A DNA stretch of 42,930 bases, from positions 1 to 42,930 of the forward strand of contig DASUTC010000291.1 in assembly GCA_036374795.1 (NCBI GenBank). The letters run 5' to 3'. Shown here piece by piece: positions 35,358-42,820 of the stretch. Made by a program: the position numbers and the translations under genes. A model generated the notes under the pieces. The model made no database searches and was not told the DNA's origin. It saw only the letters and a list, made by a program, of their open reading frames with translations. The DNA is from Herpetosiphonaceae bacterium (lineage in GTDB: Bacteria > Chloroflexota > Chloroflexia > Chloroflexales > Kallotenuaceae). How positions within the stretch are numbered: the stretch's first letter is position 1; each line of letters begins with the position of its first letter.

Positions 35358-35858
35358 TCAGGCGCCTGCGCGCTCTTCGCCAGGTGTGTGCTGTGGGTCG
35401 CTGTGATGAAGAAATATCAGCACGTCGGCCAGCATGTCGATCGTCGTGCTCACCTGCGCGGGCGGCATATCGGCCAATCGCTGCGCCACCTCTGCCACGC
35501 GCGCCTGCTCGACCTCGCCAAGCAGCGCGAGGCCCTCCTGCGTGAGGATGACCTGCTTGTGACGGCGATCGGTGCTGGCCTCGCTGCGGCTAACGAAGCC
35601 GCTCACCACCAGCCGATCGACCAGATGGCTGGTCGCGGCCAGCGACAGGTTGAGATGCTCGCGGATGTCCGAGATCGTCGCGGTGCCGGAGCGGCGGAGA
35701 AACCAGAGCGTGACAAGCTGCGGCATCGATAGCTCTGCCCGCCGCATGATGCGCATCGTGTCGGAGGCGCTGTGCCGCATCACGGTGGCGAGAAAATCTT
35801 TCAGCAGGTGCGCTAGCTGCTGAGCCGAATCGGTCGTGTCGATAGTTCCAGTGCTCAT
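35358..35858 (-). CDS. MarR-family transcriptional repressor
   Basis: This 166-residue winged-helix regulator has the usual MarR layout: a dimerisation helix at each end, recognition region LSMPQLVTLWFLRRSGTATISDIREHLNLSLAATSHLVDRLV, and wing SRSEASTDRRHKQVILT. It sits directly upstream of the MFS pump and probably represses both genes until a ligand binds. ATG 35858 was chosen because the longer frame (to 35930) would run through the promoter and operators. No Shine-Dalgarno sequence is visible before this ATG, so initiation may be weak or leaderless-like. A palindrome TTTGATATATCAAA lies 5 bp upstream of the start. Confidence 0.9.
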   Translation of the reverse strand: MSTGTIDTTDSAQQLAHLLKDFLATVMRHSASDTMRIMRRAELSMPQLVTLWFLRRSGTATISDIREHLNLSLAATSHLVDRLVVSGFVSRSEASTDRRHKQVILTQEGLALLGEVEQARVAEVAQRLADMPPAQVSTTIDMLADVLIFLHHSDPQHTPGEERAGA

Positions 35859-35862
35859 ATAG

Positions 35863-35876
35863 TTTGATATATCAAA
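35863..35876. promoter_or_regulatory. Putative MarR operator, palindrome 1
   Basis: TTTGATATATCAAA is a perfect 14-bp palindrome between the predicted marR transcription start and its start codon. Its length and symmetry fit a MarR dimer site. Confidence 0.6.
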
Positions 35877-35886
35877 TACTTCTAAG

Positions 35887-35930
35887 CTTCTAACTATTAG
35901 AAGTGTAAGTATATTTCTCCCTGCTGTCAA
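35887..35930 (-). promoter_or_regulatory. marR-MFS promoter with overlapping operator
   Basis: On the minus strand, TTGACA (35930-35925) is followed after 17 bp by TACACT (35907-35902). An inverted repeat CTTCTAA/TTAGAAG (35887-35903) overlaps the -10 and start site, an ideal place for repression. Confidence 0.65.
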
Positions 35931-35973
35931 ATCACGAGGAGCTGCTATGTCGTTGACTATTCAACATAGTTAG

Positions 35974-36002
35974 TTGACTTTTTCACAAACCCCTGGTATG
36001 CT
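35974..36002 (+). promoter_or_regulatory. Promoter of the M23 peptidase gene
   Basis: TTGACT (35974-35979) and TATGCT (35997-36002) are spaced by 17 bp. The -10 is the same as in the cyanophycinase promoter. Confidence 0.65.
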
Positions 36003-36078
36003 GTCGCCGTTCTGATGCTGCCATGACGCAGCACTGATATGTATTCGCTTCCCAAGATGGAAAAGGAGTACAACCGGT

Positions 36079-36924
36079 ATGCTTGCACAACGCCTGGTCG
36101 CGTTGGCGCTGGCTCTGGCCCTGGTGTTCGGTACCCTGTCTGTACCCACGAACGCTGAGGCAGCCTCGCCCCCCACACTTTCATTACCGATCCCTCTGGG
36201 CGAAACCTGGAAAGTGATCCAGGGCTATAACTGTGGCACCCACACCGGCTACGACGACAACGCTTTTGATCTGGTGAATACCAGCGGGCGCACTCGTGGC
36301 GCGCCGGTTCGCGCCGCCGCTGGCGGTACGTACTGGTGGTGGGGTGCCGCTGGCGGCACAGTGATCCTGTCGCATGGGAACGGCTACTACACGATGTATA
36401 GCCATCTTGAGAGCCGCGTGCCCTTTGGCAAGGGTCAGTTCGTGCCTGCCGGAACCGTGATCGGCACCGTCGGCAGCGCCGGAACGAGCTATAGCAATCC
36501 GCATCTCCATTTCGAGATGTTCTACGGCGAGGGCGTTGCTGCCCGCCATCGCCGTGGCGTGCCGCTGGCGTTCGTTGAAGGCTACAATTTCCCCGACCAT
36601 GAGCAGTGCAATCAGTACATGGGGCAGCGGCTGACGGCGCGCGCTGGCGATACGGAAGCTCCATCGGCACCAGCGCTGCTCGACGCGGGCCAGGGGCAGA
36701 ATCAAATCGTGCGCTGGCAGGCATCCACGGACTCCGGCTCCGGCGTGCGGGGCTATCAGCTCTACGTCGGCACCGACGCGCAGGGCACCGGCGATTGGTT
36801 CGTGACAGAGCCGCAGGCTGCGCTGCCCACGCTGCCGCGCGGGCGCTACTTCGTGCGCGCGCGTGCGCTGGACAACGCCGGTAACGCCTCGCCGTGGGTC
36901 ACGCTGACTGAGGTCCAGGCGTAA
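36079..36924 (+). CDS. Secreted M23-like peptidase with C-terminal Fn3-like domain
   Basis: This 281-residue protein starts with a signal peptide (MLAQRLVALALALALVFG, cleavage likely after NAEAA near 29). The M23 (LasA/lysostaphin) metallopeptidase core has the first zinc motif in HTGYDDNAFD, the SHGNGYYTMYSHL strand and the closing NPHLHFE. Such enzymes cut peptidoglycan cross-bridges or glycine-rich peptides. After residue about 195 comes a beta-rich tail (DTEAPSAPALLDAG ... VRGYQLYVGTD ... YFVRARALDNAGNAS), which has a fibronectin-III-like pattern and probably helps wall or substrate binding. AAGGAG lies upstream, 11 bp from the ATG. A strong terminator follows. Confidence 0.9.
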   Translation: MLAQRLVALALALALVFGTLSVPTNAEAASPPTLSLPIPLGETWKVIQGYNCGTHTGYDDNAFDLVNTSGRTRGAPVRAAAGGTYWWWGAAGGTVILSHGNGYYTMYSHLESRVPFGKGQFVPAGTVIGTVGSAGTSYSNPHLHFEMFYGEGVAARHRRGVPLAFVEGYNFPDHEQCNQYMGQRLTARAGDTEAPSAPALLDAGQGQNQIVRWQASTDSGSGVRGYQLYVGTDAQGTGDWFVTEPQAALPTLPRGRYFVRARALDNAGNASPWVTLTEVQA

Positions 36925-36949
36925 CCGACGGCGCGGTCTATGGTATCCT

Positions 36950-36985
36950 AACAGGGACGCTGCGGCGTCCCTGTTCTATTTTGTT
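36950..36985 (+). terminator. Rho-independent terminator after the M23 gene
   Basis: An 11-bp stem AACAGGGACGC/GCGTCCCTGTT with a TGCG loop is followed by CTATTTTGTT. It lies only about 10 bp before pgeF, so pgeF depends on read-through or on a promoter overlapping this region. Confidence 0.85.
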
Positions 36986-36995
36986 AAAGGTTGCT

Positions 36996-37775
36996 ATGTT
37001 GCTGCGTTTTTCCTCATTCGAGCATACCGATCTGGTTCATGCCGTGACGACTCGCCACGGGGGCGTGTCGGCAGGTCCCCACAGCACGCTTAATCTGTCG
37101 TTCTCGCGGCCCGACGACCCGGCTGCCGTGCGCGAAAACCGGCGGCGGCTCTACGCGGCGCTGGAGATTCCTGCCGCGCGGGTGGTGCAGGCGGGTCAGA
37201 TCCACGGCGACGATGTGCTGGTTGTGACGGATGCGCACGCCGGGCGCGGCGCGCTGGATCGCGATTCGGTGCTGCCGCCCGCCGACGCGCTGATCACCAA
37301 TACGCCGCAGCTCTACCTGCTGGCGTGCTTCGCCGATTGCGTGCCGCTGCTCTTCTTCGATCCCGTGCGGCGCGCGGTGGGCGTGGCGCATGCGGGCTGG
37401 CAGGGCACCGTGAAGCAGATCGGCGCGGCGACGGTGCGCGCGATGGCGGCGGCGTTCGGCTCGCGGCCCGCCGATCTTCAGGTGGCGATCGGGCCGTCGG
37501 TGGGGCCGTGCTGCTACAACGTGTGGCCGCACGTGGCCGAGCATGTTCGCGCTGCCTTGTCGTCACAGCCGGAGGTGTTGATCGAGCGCGACGGGCAGAC
37601 CTTCTTCGATCTGTGGCAATCGAATGCCGCGACACTGGTTGCAAGCGGGGTGCAGCCTGAGCGGATCGAGGTCAGCGGCGTGTGTACAGTGCATCACGCC
37701 GATCGATTCTTCTCGCATCGCGCGACGAACGGGGCGACCGGACGCTTTGCCGCGATCATTGGGATGCGTGAGTAG
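36996..37775 (+). CDS. pgeF: Peptidoglycan editing factor PgeF (YfiH/DUF152, multicopper-like laccase family)
   Basis: This 259-residue protein carries the family signatures TTRHGGVSAGP, QIHGDDV, FADCVPLLF, VGVAHAGWQG and GPSVGPCCYNV. The His/Cys residues in QIHG, ADCVP and AHAGW form the metal-site pattern of the YfiH group. Family members have purine-nucleoside or polyphenol oxidase activity and affect peptidoglycan fidelity. ATG 36996 has AAAGG 6 bp upstream; an in-frame TTG at 36981 is less likely. The gene lies 7 bp before yggS, the same order as ylmD-ylmE in many Gram-positive division clusters. Confidence 0.93.
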   Translation: MLLRFSSFEHTDLVHAVTTRHGGVSAGPHSTLNLSFSRPDDPAAVRENRRRLYAALEIPAARVVQAGQIHGDDVLVVTDAHAGRGALDRDSVLPPADALITNTPQLYLLACFADCVPLLFFDPVRRAVGVAHAGWQGTVKQIGAATVRAMAAAFGSRPADLQVAIGPSVGPCCYNVWPHVAEHVRAALSSQPEVLIERDGQTFFDLWQSNAATLVASGVQPERIEVSGVCTVHHADRFFSHRATNGATGRFAAIIGMRE

Positions 37776-37782
37776 GAGCAGT

Positions 37783-38523
37783 ATGGAACTGTCGCAGCAG
37801 ATCGCGCAGAATATCGCGGCGGTACGCGAGCGCATAGCCGCCGCCGCGCGCCGCGCCGGTCGATCGCCGCAGGAGATCACGCTGATCGCCGTGACCAAGA
37901 CGCATGCGCCGCAGATAATCGAGGCGGCGCTGGCCGCAGGTGTCGGCGATTGCGGCGAGAACCGCGTGCAGGAGGCCGAGGCCAAGATCGAGGCGCTGGG
38001 CCATGAGCGGACGCGCTGGCATCTGATCGGGCATCTTCAGCGCAACAAAGCCCGGCGGGCGGTCGCGCTCTTCGATATGATCCACTCGCTCGACAGCGTC
38101 AAGCTGGCCGAGGCGCTCAACCGCCACGTGGAGGAAGACTCATCGTTCGGGTCGCTCCGCCTGCCGGTGCTGCTCCAGGTCAACGTGTCGGGCGAGCCGA
38201 CCAAGGAAGGCTTCGATCTGGTCGGCGGCGTGGAGAACCGCGCGGCGCTGGCGGATCTGGTGCGGGCGGTCGGGCAGATCGCCGACCTGCCGCAGCTTGA
38301 GGTGCAGGGGTTGATGACGATCGCGCCCTACGACCCCGATCCTGAGGTCGCTCGTCCGGTCTTTCGCGCGCTGCGCCGCCTGCGCGACGAGCTGGCGCGG
38401 CAGGTGCCGCAGGCGAGCTGGCGGCATCTGTCGATGGGCATGACTGGCGACTTCGAGGTTGCGATCGAGGAGGGAGCGACGCTGGTGCGCGTCGGGCGGG
38501 CGATCTTCGGCGAGCGGGAGTGA
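37783..38523 (+). CDS. yggS: YggS-family pyridoxal-phosphate homeostasis protein
   Basis: This 246-residue fold-type III PLP-binding protein has the Schiff-base lysine in LIAVTKTH (about 39), then [54 protein letters not shown] and [23 protein letters not shown]. It has no known enzymatic reaction and buffers PLP supply. ATG 37783 has AGGAG 4 bp upstream and follows pgeF by 7 bp. Nothing recognisable from the division cluster (sepF, yggT) follows; a PIN toxin gene on the other strand comes next. Confidence 0.95.
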   Translation: MELSQQIAQNIAAVRERIAAAARRAGRSPQEITLIAVTKTHAPQIIEAALAAGVGDCGENRVQEAEAKIEALGHERTRWHLIGHLQRNKARRAVALFDMIHSLDSVKLAEALNRHVEEDSSFGSLRLPVLLQVNVSGEPTKEGFDLVGGVENRAALADLVRAVGQIADLPQLEVQGLMTIAPYDPDPEVARPVFRALRRLRDELARQVPQASWRHLSMGMTGDFEVAIEEGATLVRVGRAIFGERE

Positions 38524-38582
38524 GCTTGGCTTGGTGACGAGATATATGAACTGATAAGAGGGCAATGCTGAGGATAAACCTT

Positions 38583-38993
38583 TTACCAATCGCGCTCAAG
38601 AAAGGCGCGCGGAGTGATAATGGGAATGGCACGGAATGGATGGAGCGCTAATAAATCATCATCGCCACTAATGATACACGTTGCCATACCATTCGCGGCT
38701 ACATCCAAGAATTTGTTGTCCTTTGGATCGCGGCATAGCGTAATGTGTTCAGTGATACTTACTGCTTTAGCTTCAGCGAGTAACGTTGTTAAGAAGAGCA
38801 AGCGCGTTTGCTCTGTGAGATATTTGTCGAACTTTGGACGGAAAAGTACCTCGCGCAGTTCGTGTATGGTGGCCTCTGAAATCAACACGTGCCCAAGCGC
38901 CTGAGCCTGATTGAGCGCCTGACGCGGTAGTGACTGGCGACGCAGGGCCGCGCTGACGAGGACGTTTGTATCGAATACAAAGCGCTTAGTCAT
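38583..38993 (-). CDS. PIN-domain toxin
   Basis: This 136-residue protein is a PIN-fold RNase-like toxin (COG1569 type). The acidic metal-binding residues are in FVFDTNVLVSAAL, ELREVLFRPKF, CRDPKDNKFLDVA and ISGDDDLL. It follows the small antitoxin-like gene with an 8-bp overlap if ATG 38993 is used; a GTG 6 bp further upstream is also in frame. The expected action is RNA cleavage, neutralised by the partner protein. Confidence 0.88.
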   Translation of the reverse strand: MTKRFVFDTNVLVSAALRRQSLPRQALNQAQALGHVLISEATIHELREVLFRPKFDKYLTEQTRLLFLTTLLAEAKAVSITEHITLCRDPKDNKFLDVAANGMATCIISGDDDLLALHPFRAIPIITPRAFLERDW

Positions 38994-39213
38994 CGTCACG
39001 AAGCAGCGACTCCAATATCTCGTCGGTTAGCCCATGTGCTTCAGCCTCATCGCTCACCTGATCCATGACCTCCTGTAACGAGCGGTGTGGTGCTGTGATC
39101 AGCTCCGGCAGCCATGTGTTAAGGAGTATTTGCACCTTTTTTTGAGTCTCCTTCGAGGCGGATGCATACGCGCTGGCAACATCAGGGCTAACCTCAATTT
39201 CTATAGTTGCCAT
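38986..39213 (-). CDS. Putative antitoxin of the PIN toxin
   Basis: This 75-residue protein is acidic, and its first half (ATIEIEVSPDVASAYASASKETQKKVQILLNTWL) looks like a strand followed by a helix, in the style of ribbon-helix-helix or small antitoxins. The C-terminal half is rich in Glu and Asp and could wrap the toxin. ATG 39213 has AAGGAGG 5 bp upstream. The gene overlaps the toxin by 8 bp and has its own promoter/operator region at 39230-39256. Confidence 0.8.
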   Translation of the reverse strand: MATIEIEVSPDVASAYASASKETQKKVQILLNTWLPELITAPHRSLQEVMDQVSDEAEAHGLTDEILESLLRDDD

Positions 39214-39229
39214 ATCAACCTCCTTAACC

Positions 39230-39256
39230 ATAATCTACTATAAGAACAGATTATAG
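39230..39256 (-). promoter_or_regulatory. Toxin-antitoxin promoter and operator
   Basis: On the minus strand there is an extended -10 TGCTATAAT (TATAAT at 39255-39250). Two nested inverted repeats overlap it: CTATAA/TTATAG (39238-39243, 39251-39256) and ATAATCT/AGATTAT (39230-39236, 39248-39254). This fits autorepression by the antitoxin. No good -35 was found. Confidence 0.6.
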
Positions 39257-39378
39257 CACGCCGATCTGGACACGAGATTGGGAAGTACCTTCGTTCCGCT
39301 CGTTCTCATTAGGAGATACCCTTCCTTCGATGATCACGCCGAAGCTACTTCGATGATAGTACGCTGCTCTGCCACAGC

Positions 39379-39415
39379 AAAGGCACGCAGAAGCACTTTG
39401 CAACTGCGTGCCTTT
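39379..39415. terminator. Strong hairpin, likely terminator of the M1-like peptidase
   Basis: A perfect 12-bp stem AAAGGCACGCAG/CTGCGTGCCTTT with a 13-nt loop lies 22 bp after the peptidase stop. Short T-runs flank it on both strands (TTTCTCTT on plus, TTTGCTG on minus). Confidence 0.7.
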
Positions 39416-39437
39416 CTCTTGCTCCTGAAGACCGAGC

Positions 39438-40904
39438 CTACCGACCCACCCAGCGCTTGAAGAGCGCGTCGAGGTCGCGACCGCTGCTCTGCTCGAAGGC
39501 CTCTTTGACATCGTCGCTGTGGGCGATACCGTACTTGTGCCCGCTGACGTAGCGCCGCATCCCGGCGAAGAAGGCTGCATCGCCGATCTCGCCGCGCAGG
39601 ACCGCCAGGAATTGCGCGCCGCGACCATACACCGAGGCATAGTAGCCGTTCCACGAGCCGTAGTCGCCGATACCCAGACCGGCGGGCAGCTTCGCGCGGC
39701 GGCTCAGGCGTGTCACCTGCTGATCGTACATGCGCGCGGCGGCGGCTTTTCCGGCCCACTGCTCCTCGACCAAAATCCCGCTATACTGCGCGAAGGCTTC
39801 GTCCAGCCACGGCTCGTGGTAAATATCGTTGCCGATCATGCCGTAGAACCACTGGTGCCCGACCTCATGCGCCGTGACGAAGCGCGTCTCCTGGGTGTAG
39901 CGTCCGTTGAGCAGGATCACCACCAGGCCCGGATACTCAGCGCCGATGTCGAAGCCGCGCCGGGCGTTGATCAGGTGGAATTCGAGCGCGCGGTACGGAT
40001 ACGGCCCGAAGAGGTTGTTGAAGGTTGCCAGCGAGGCCGCGACATGTTTCGCCATCACATCGGCGGCGGCGTCCAGCCCATCGTCGGCGCGGTGATGCAC
40101 GACGACCTCAATGCCGTCGTGGCTGGCGCGAGCGCTGGCGAAGCGCCCGACGCTGAAGGCAAACTCGCGGACGGGGCCGCTGACCGCCTCGAACGTCGTG
40201 GTGCCGTTGTCGTTGGCCTGGCTGCCGATCGTGCTGCCGGTGCTGATCGCGGTCCAGCCGCTCGGCACGGTGATGCGCGCGTGATACAGCCCGCTGGCGG
40301 CATAGACACGATCGGGAAAGCGCGTTACATCGGTGCGCCAGCCGCCCTCCCAGATCGCCAGCATCGGGTAGTACGAGGGCAGCGGGAAGGTGCCTTCGCT
40401 CCTTTGCCACGGCTCGATGTTTGCCGAATAGTCCAGGCTCAGCGCGATCATCTCGTTGGCGGGCACCGGCACCGGAAGCGAGAGTCGCAGCGCGGTGCGC
40501 TGGGCCTGGTACGTGCCGGTCGTCGCGATGTTTTGCACGACGATGTTGCTGACATCCATCTTGATCGTGCCGCCGTCGCCAAAGATGTCGCGCGGGAACT
40601 GCGGGTAGAGCCGCAGCACAACATCTTTCAGGACGCCGCCGGTGGTGTTGCGGAAGGTCAGATGCATGTGGCCCGTCAGGCGGCGGGCGCGCGGATCGAC
40701 TGTCAGATCGAGATCGTAGTGCGGCAGATCGGGGCGCTTGACATCGGCGGCAAAGGCTGGCCGCATCGCCGCAGCATACTCGACGCTCTGCGGCAGCGGC
40801 TCCATGACGATCGGCCTGGTCTGCGGCGATGCGGCCACACCGAGCGGCAGCAGCAGAAAGATCCAGAGCGCCAGGCATCGAAGGGTAGGCTTGCACAGAT
40901 TCAT
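39438..40904 (-). CDS. Secreted M1-family-like zinc metallopeptidase
   Basis: This 488-residue protein has a signal peptide (MNLCKPTLRCLALWIFLLLPLGVAA) and a gluzincin centre HEVGHQW with the third ligand in DEAFAQY, spaced as in M1 aminopeptidases. The beta-rich N-terminal half (YDLDLTVDPRARRLTGHMHLTF, VVLRLYPQF) matches the saddle domain of the family. The exopeptidase GAMEN motif is replaced by GAEYPGL, so specificity may differ. There is no large C-terminal ARM domain, making it shorter than typical PepN. ATG 40904 has GAGGAG 10 bp upstream; a longer frame to 41009 lacks support. It probably digests extracellular peptides. Confidence 0.9.
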   Translation of the reverse strand: MNLCKPTLRCLALWIFLLLPLGVAASPQTRPIVMEPLPQSVEYAAAMRPAFAADVKRPDLPHYDLDLTVDPRARRLTGHMHLTFRNTTGGVLKDVVLRLYPQFPRDIFGDGGTIKMDVSNIVVQNIATTGTYQAQRTALRLSLPVPVPANEMIALSLDYSANIEPWQRSEGTFPLPSYYPMLAIWEGGWRTDVTRFPDRVYAASGLYHARITVPSGWTAISTGSTIGSQANDNGTTTFEAVSGPVREFAFSVGRFASARASHDGIEVVVHHRADDGLDAAADVMAKHVAASLATFNNLFGPYPYRALEFHLINARRGFDIGAEYPGLVVILLNGRYTQETRFVTAHEVGHQWFYGMIGNDIYHEPWLDEAFAQYSGILVEEQWAGKAAAARMYDQQVTRLSRRAKLPAGLGIGDYGSWNGYYASVYGRGAQFLAVLRGEIGDAAFFAGMRRYVSGHKYGIAHSDDVKEAFEQSSGRDLDALFKRWVGR

Positions 40905-41117
40905 GGTGCGATTACTCCTCGCGGGGGCTACATGGCCCACTCCAAGATCCGGCAGCGCCGGATGTGGCGCGTATTCTACACGACGTTGCAACTCGTCCGC
41001 GAATCCCACCGGCGCCGTCTCGATAGTCGAGGGATGCCCGCCAGCGCAGAATCACACACCGTTTTTGGGAAAGCGCTCATGCGATTCTGCATCAGCAGAG
41101 GTTCAAAAACCTCGCCT

Positions 41118-41459
41118 TCATACCGGCTTGCTCAGCACGACCCGGCGTTTGATCTGCGGATCGTACACCTCGCCGCCCCAGCGCTGCACGACGCGCGTGG
41201 CGATCAGCCGAAGCTGCGCCGCGCCGACGGCAGTATCTCCTCGGCGCACGGTAGCATCGACGATCGCTCCGGAGGCATGGGGATCGCCGGCATGGTAGAC
41301 AACCCGCAGATTGTCCATGCCGAACACATGCATCGGATAATCCCAGCGGTCGTCGGCGGGGAGCGTGTGGCGATAGCAGAGGCCGAGGTGGCTCAGCTCC
41401 GTGGCGATCTCATCCAGCGACGGCGCGCTGTCGAGATAGGCAAACAGGCTCTCGCTCAT
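41118..41459 (-). CDS. Hypothetical 113-residue protein
   Basis: I do not recognise this protein. From ATG 41459 (AGGA 7 bp upstream) it reads as a small soluble alpha/beta protein: SLDEIATELSHLGLCYRHTLPADD, then MDNLRVVYHAGDP and a C-terminal basic end IKRRVVLSKPV. It has no signal peptide or membrane segment. The longer frame to 41672 adds residues with unlike composition and was dropped. The gene is flanked by two copies of a 16-bp sequence (41077-41092 and 41691-41706). Its neighbours give no functional clue. Confidence 0.65.
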   Translation of the reverse strand: MSESLFAYLDSAPSLDEIATELSHLGLCYRHTLPADDRWDYPMHVFGMDNLRVVYHAGDPHASGAIVDATVRRGDTAVGAAQLRLIATRVVQRWGGEVYDPQIKRRVVLSKPV

Positions 41460-41806
41460 AGCGATTCCTCGATCTTTACTGGTCATGGCGAAGGATCGTG
41501 CCTCCGCGATGGCTGGACCTGATGCAAAACCTGCGGCTAGCGTGCGGGGTGGGAATGCAGGAGCACCCGTACAGACGACAACCGAGCCGCCCCAGACGGC
41601 GCGGCTTGACAGATGCATCATGCAGAGTATGTTATCGGCTCTATCGTAGCAGATGTTAACCTGCTTTGACAAGACTGAATGTGACAGCGTTCATGCGATT
41701 CTGCATGGGGAATTTGGGGGGCCGCCCGAAACCCCTGGCCTGTCGCCATGCCTGGCGCTGCTGGCCGGTGTTATGATAGATCGCGGCCTAGTCTGAAAGG
41801 ATCCGT

Positions 41807-42715
41807 ATGCGAGTTCCGGGATTCCACGGTCTGAGAGTGAGTACGCTGGCAATGCGCTCGGTCAGAGACTTCCTTGCCGATAACATGCTGACTTACGCTG
41901 CCGCGCTGGCGTATCACGTGCTCTTTGCCATCTTTCCGTTCATCATCTTTCTTGTCGCGCTGCTGGGCTTCCTGAATCTCTCCGACTTCTTCGACTGGCT
42001 GCTGGAACAGGCGCAGTATGTCGTGCCGGAGCAGGCGATGGACTCGGTGAGCAGGGTGATCGCCGAGCTGCGCCGCGAGGACTCCGGCCAGATCCTCTCC
42101 TTCGGCATCATCCTGGCGCTCTGGAGCGCATCCGTTGGCGTGCGCTCGACGATGCATGCCTTGAATATGGCCTACGATGTCGATGAGTCGCGGCCCGCCT
42201 GGAAGCTGTACCCGCTCTCGATCATCTATACGATCGGCCTTGCGGCCATGCTGATCCTTGCGATCGGGCTGATGATGGTCGGGCCGCGCCTGATGACCTG
42301 GCTAGCGGCACTGATTGGCTTCGACTATGTTGTCGTCATGTTCTGGACCTGGCTGCGGTGGCCGGTTGCAGTCTATCTGCTGATGCTCGCGACGGCGATC
42401 GTGTACTACGTCGCGCCGAATGTCGAGCAGCCATTTCGCCTGATCACGCCCGGCTCGGTGCTGTCGGTGATCATCTGGATCGTGGCCTCGCTGGGCTTTG
42501 GCTACTACGTGCGGAACTTTGTGGACTACAGCGTCACCTACGGCAGCTTCGGCGCGGTGATCGTGCTGCTGTTGTACTTCTATATCTCCGCCGCCGTGCT
42601 GCTCTTTGGAGCCGAGGTCAACGCGGTGATTGCGCGGCACGCGGGCGAGGTACGCCAGCCGACGCAGGCGGACGAGAGACAAGCCGCGCGCGGTCGTCCC
42701 CCTCATGGCGCCTAG
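41807..42715 (+). CDS. YihY/BrkB-family inner membrane protein
   Basis: This 302-residue protein has about six predicted transmembrane helices and the family opening DFLADNMLTYAAALAYHVLFAIFPFIIFLVAL, then LWSASVGVRSTMHALNMAYDV, and near the end GSFGAVIVLLLYFYISAAVLLFGAEVNAV. The family was once annotated as RNase BN but is now treated as membrane proteins of unknown transport role. AAAGGA lies 5 bp before the ATG, and a -10-like TATGAT lies at 41772-41777 without a good -35. The C-terminal 30 residues are polar and Arg-rich. Confidence 0.93.
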   Translation: MRVPGFHGLRVSTLAMRSVRDFLADNMLTYAAALAYHVLFAIFPFIIFLVALLGFLNLSDFFDWLLEQAQYVVPEQAMDSVSRVIAELRREDSGQILSFGIILALWSASVGVRSTMHALNMAYDVDESRPAWKLYPLSIIYTIGLAAMLILAIGLMMVGPRLMTWLAALIGFDYVVVMFWTWLRWPVAVYLLMLATAIVYYVAPNVEQPFRLITPGSVLSVIIWIVASLGFGYYVRNFVDYSVTYGSFGAVIVLLLYFYISAAVLLFGAEVNAVIARHAGEVRQPTQADERQAARGRPPHGA

Positions 42716-42745
42716 AACGCCGTCACGATCGCGGGATGTTAAGTT

Positions 42746-42773
42746 TTGTTAATACGCTCCTTCATGCTATAAT
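42746..42773 (+). promoter_or_regulatory. Promoter of the right-edge NRPS gene
   Basis: TTGTTA (42746-42751) and a perfect TATAAT (42768-42773) are spaced by 16 bp in an AT-rich patch. The predicted start near 42780 gives about 40 nt of leader. Confidence 0.7.
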
Positions 42774-42820
42774 CGACACGACAACAAGACCCATCAGGGC
42801 GGAGCCGATCGCGGCAGGCC

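Noticed and set aside
35859-35930. Longer MarR start at 35930
   Set aside because: It would place the promoter and both palindromes inside the coding region and adds residues unlike MarR proteins.
41460-41672. Longer start of the 113-residue hypothetical protein
   Set aside because: Composition changes, and there is no ribosome binding site; ATG 41459 has AGGA at proper spacing.
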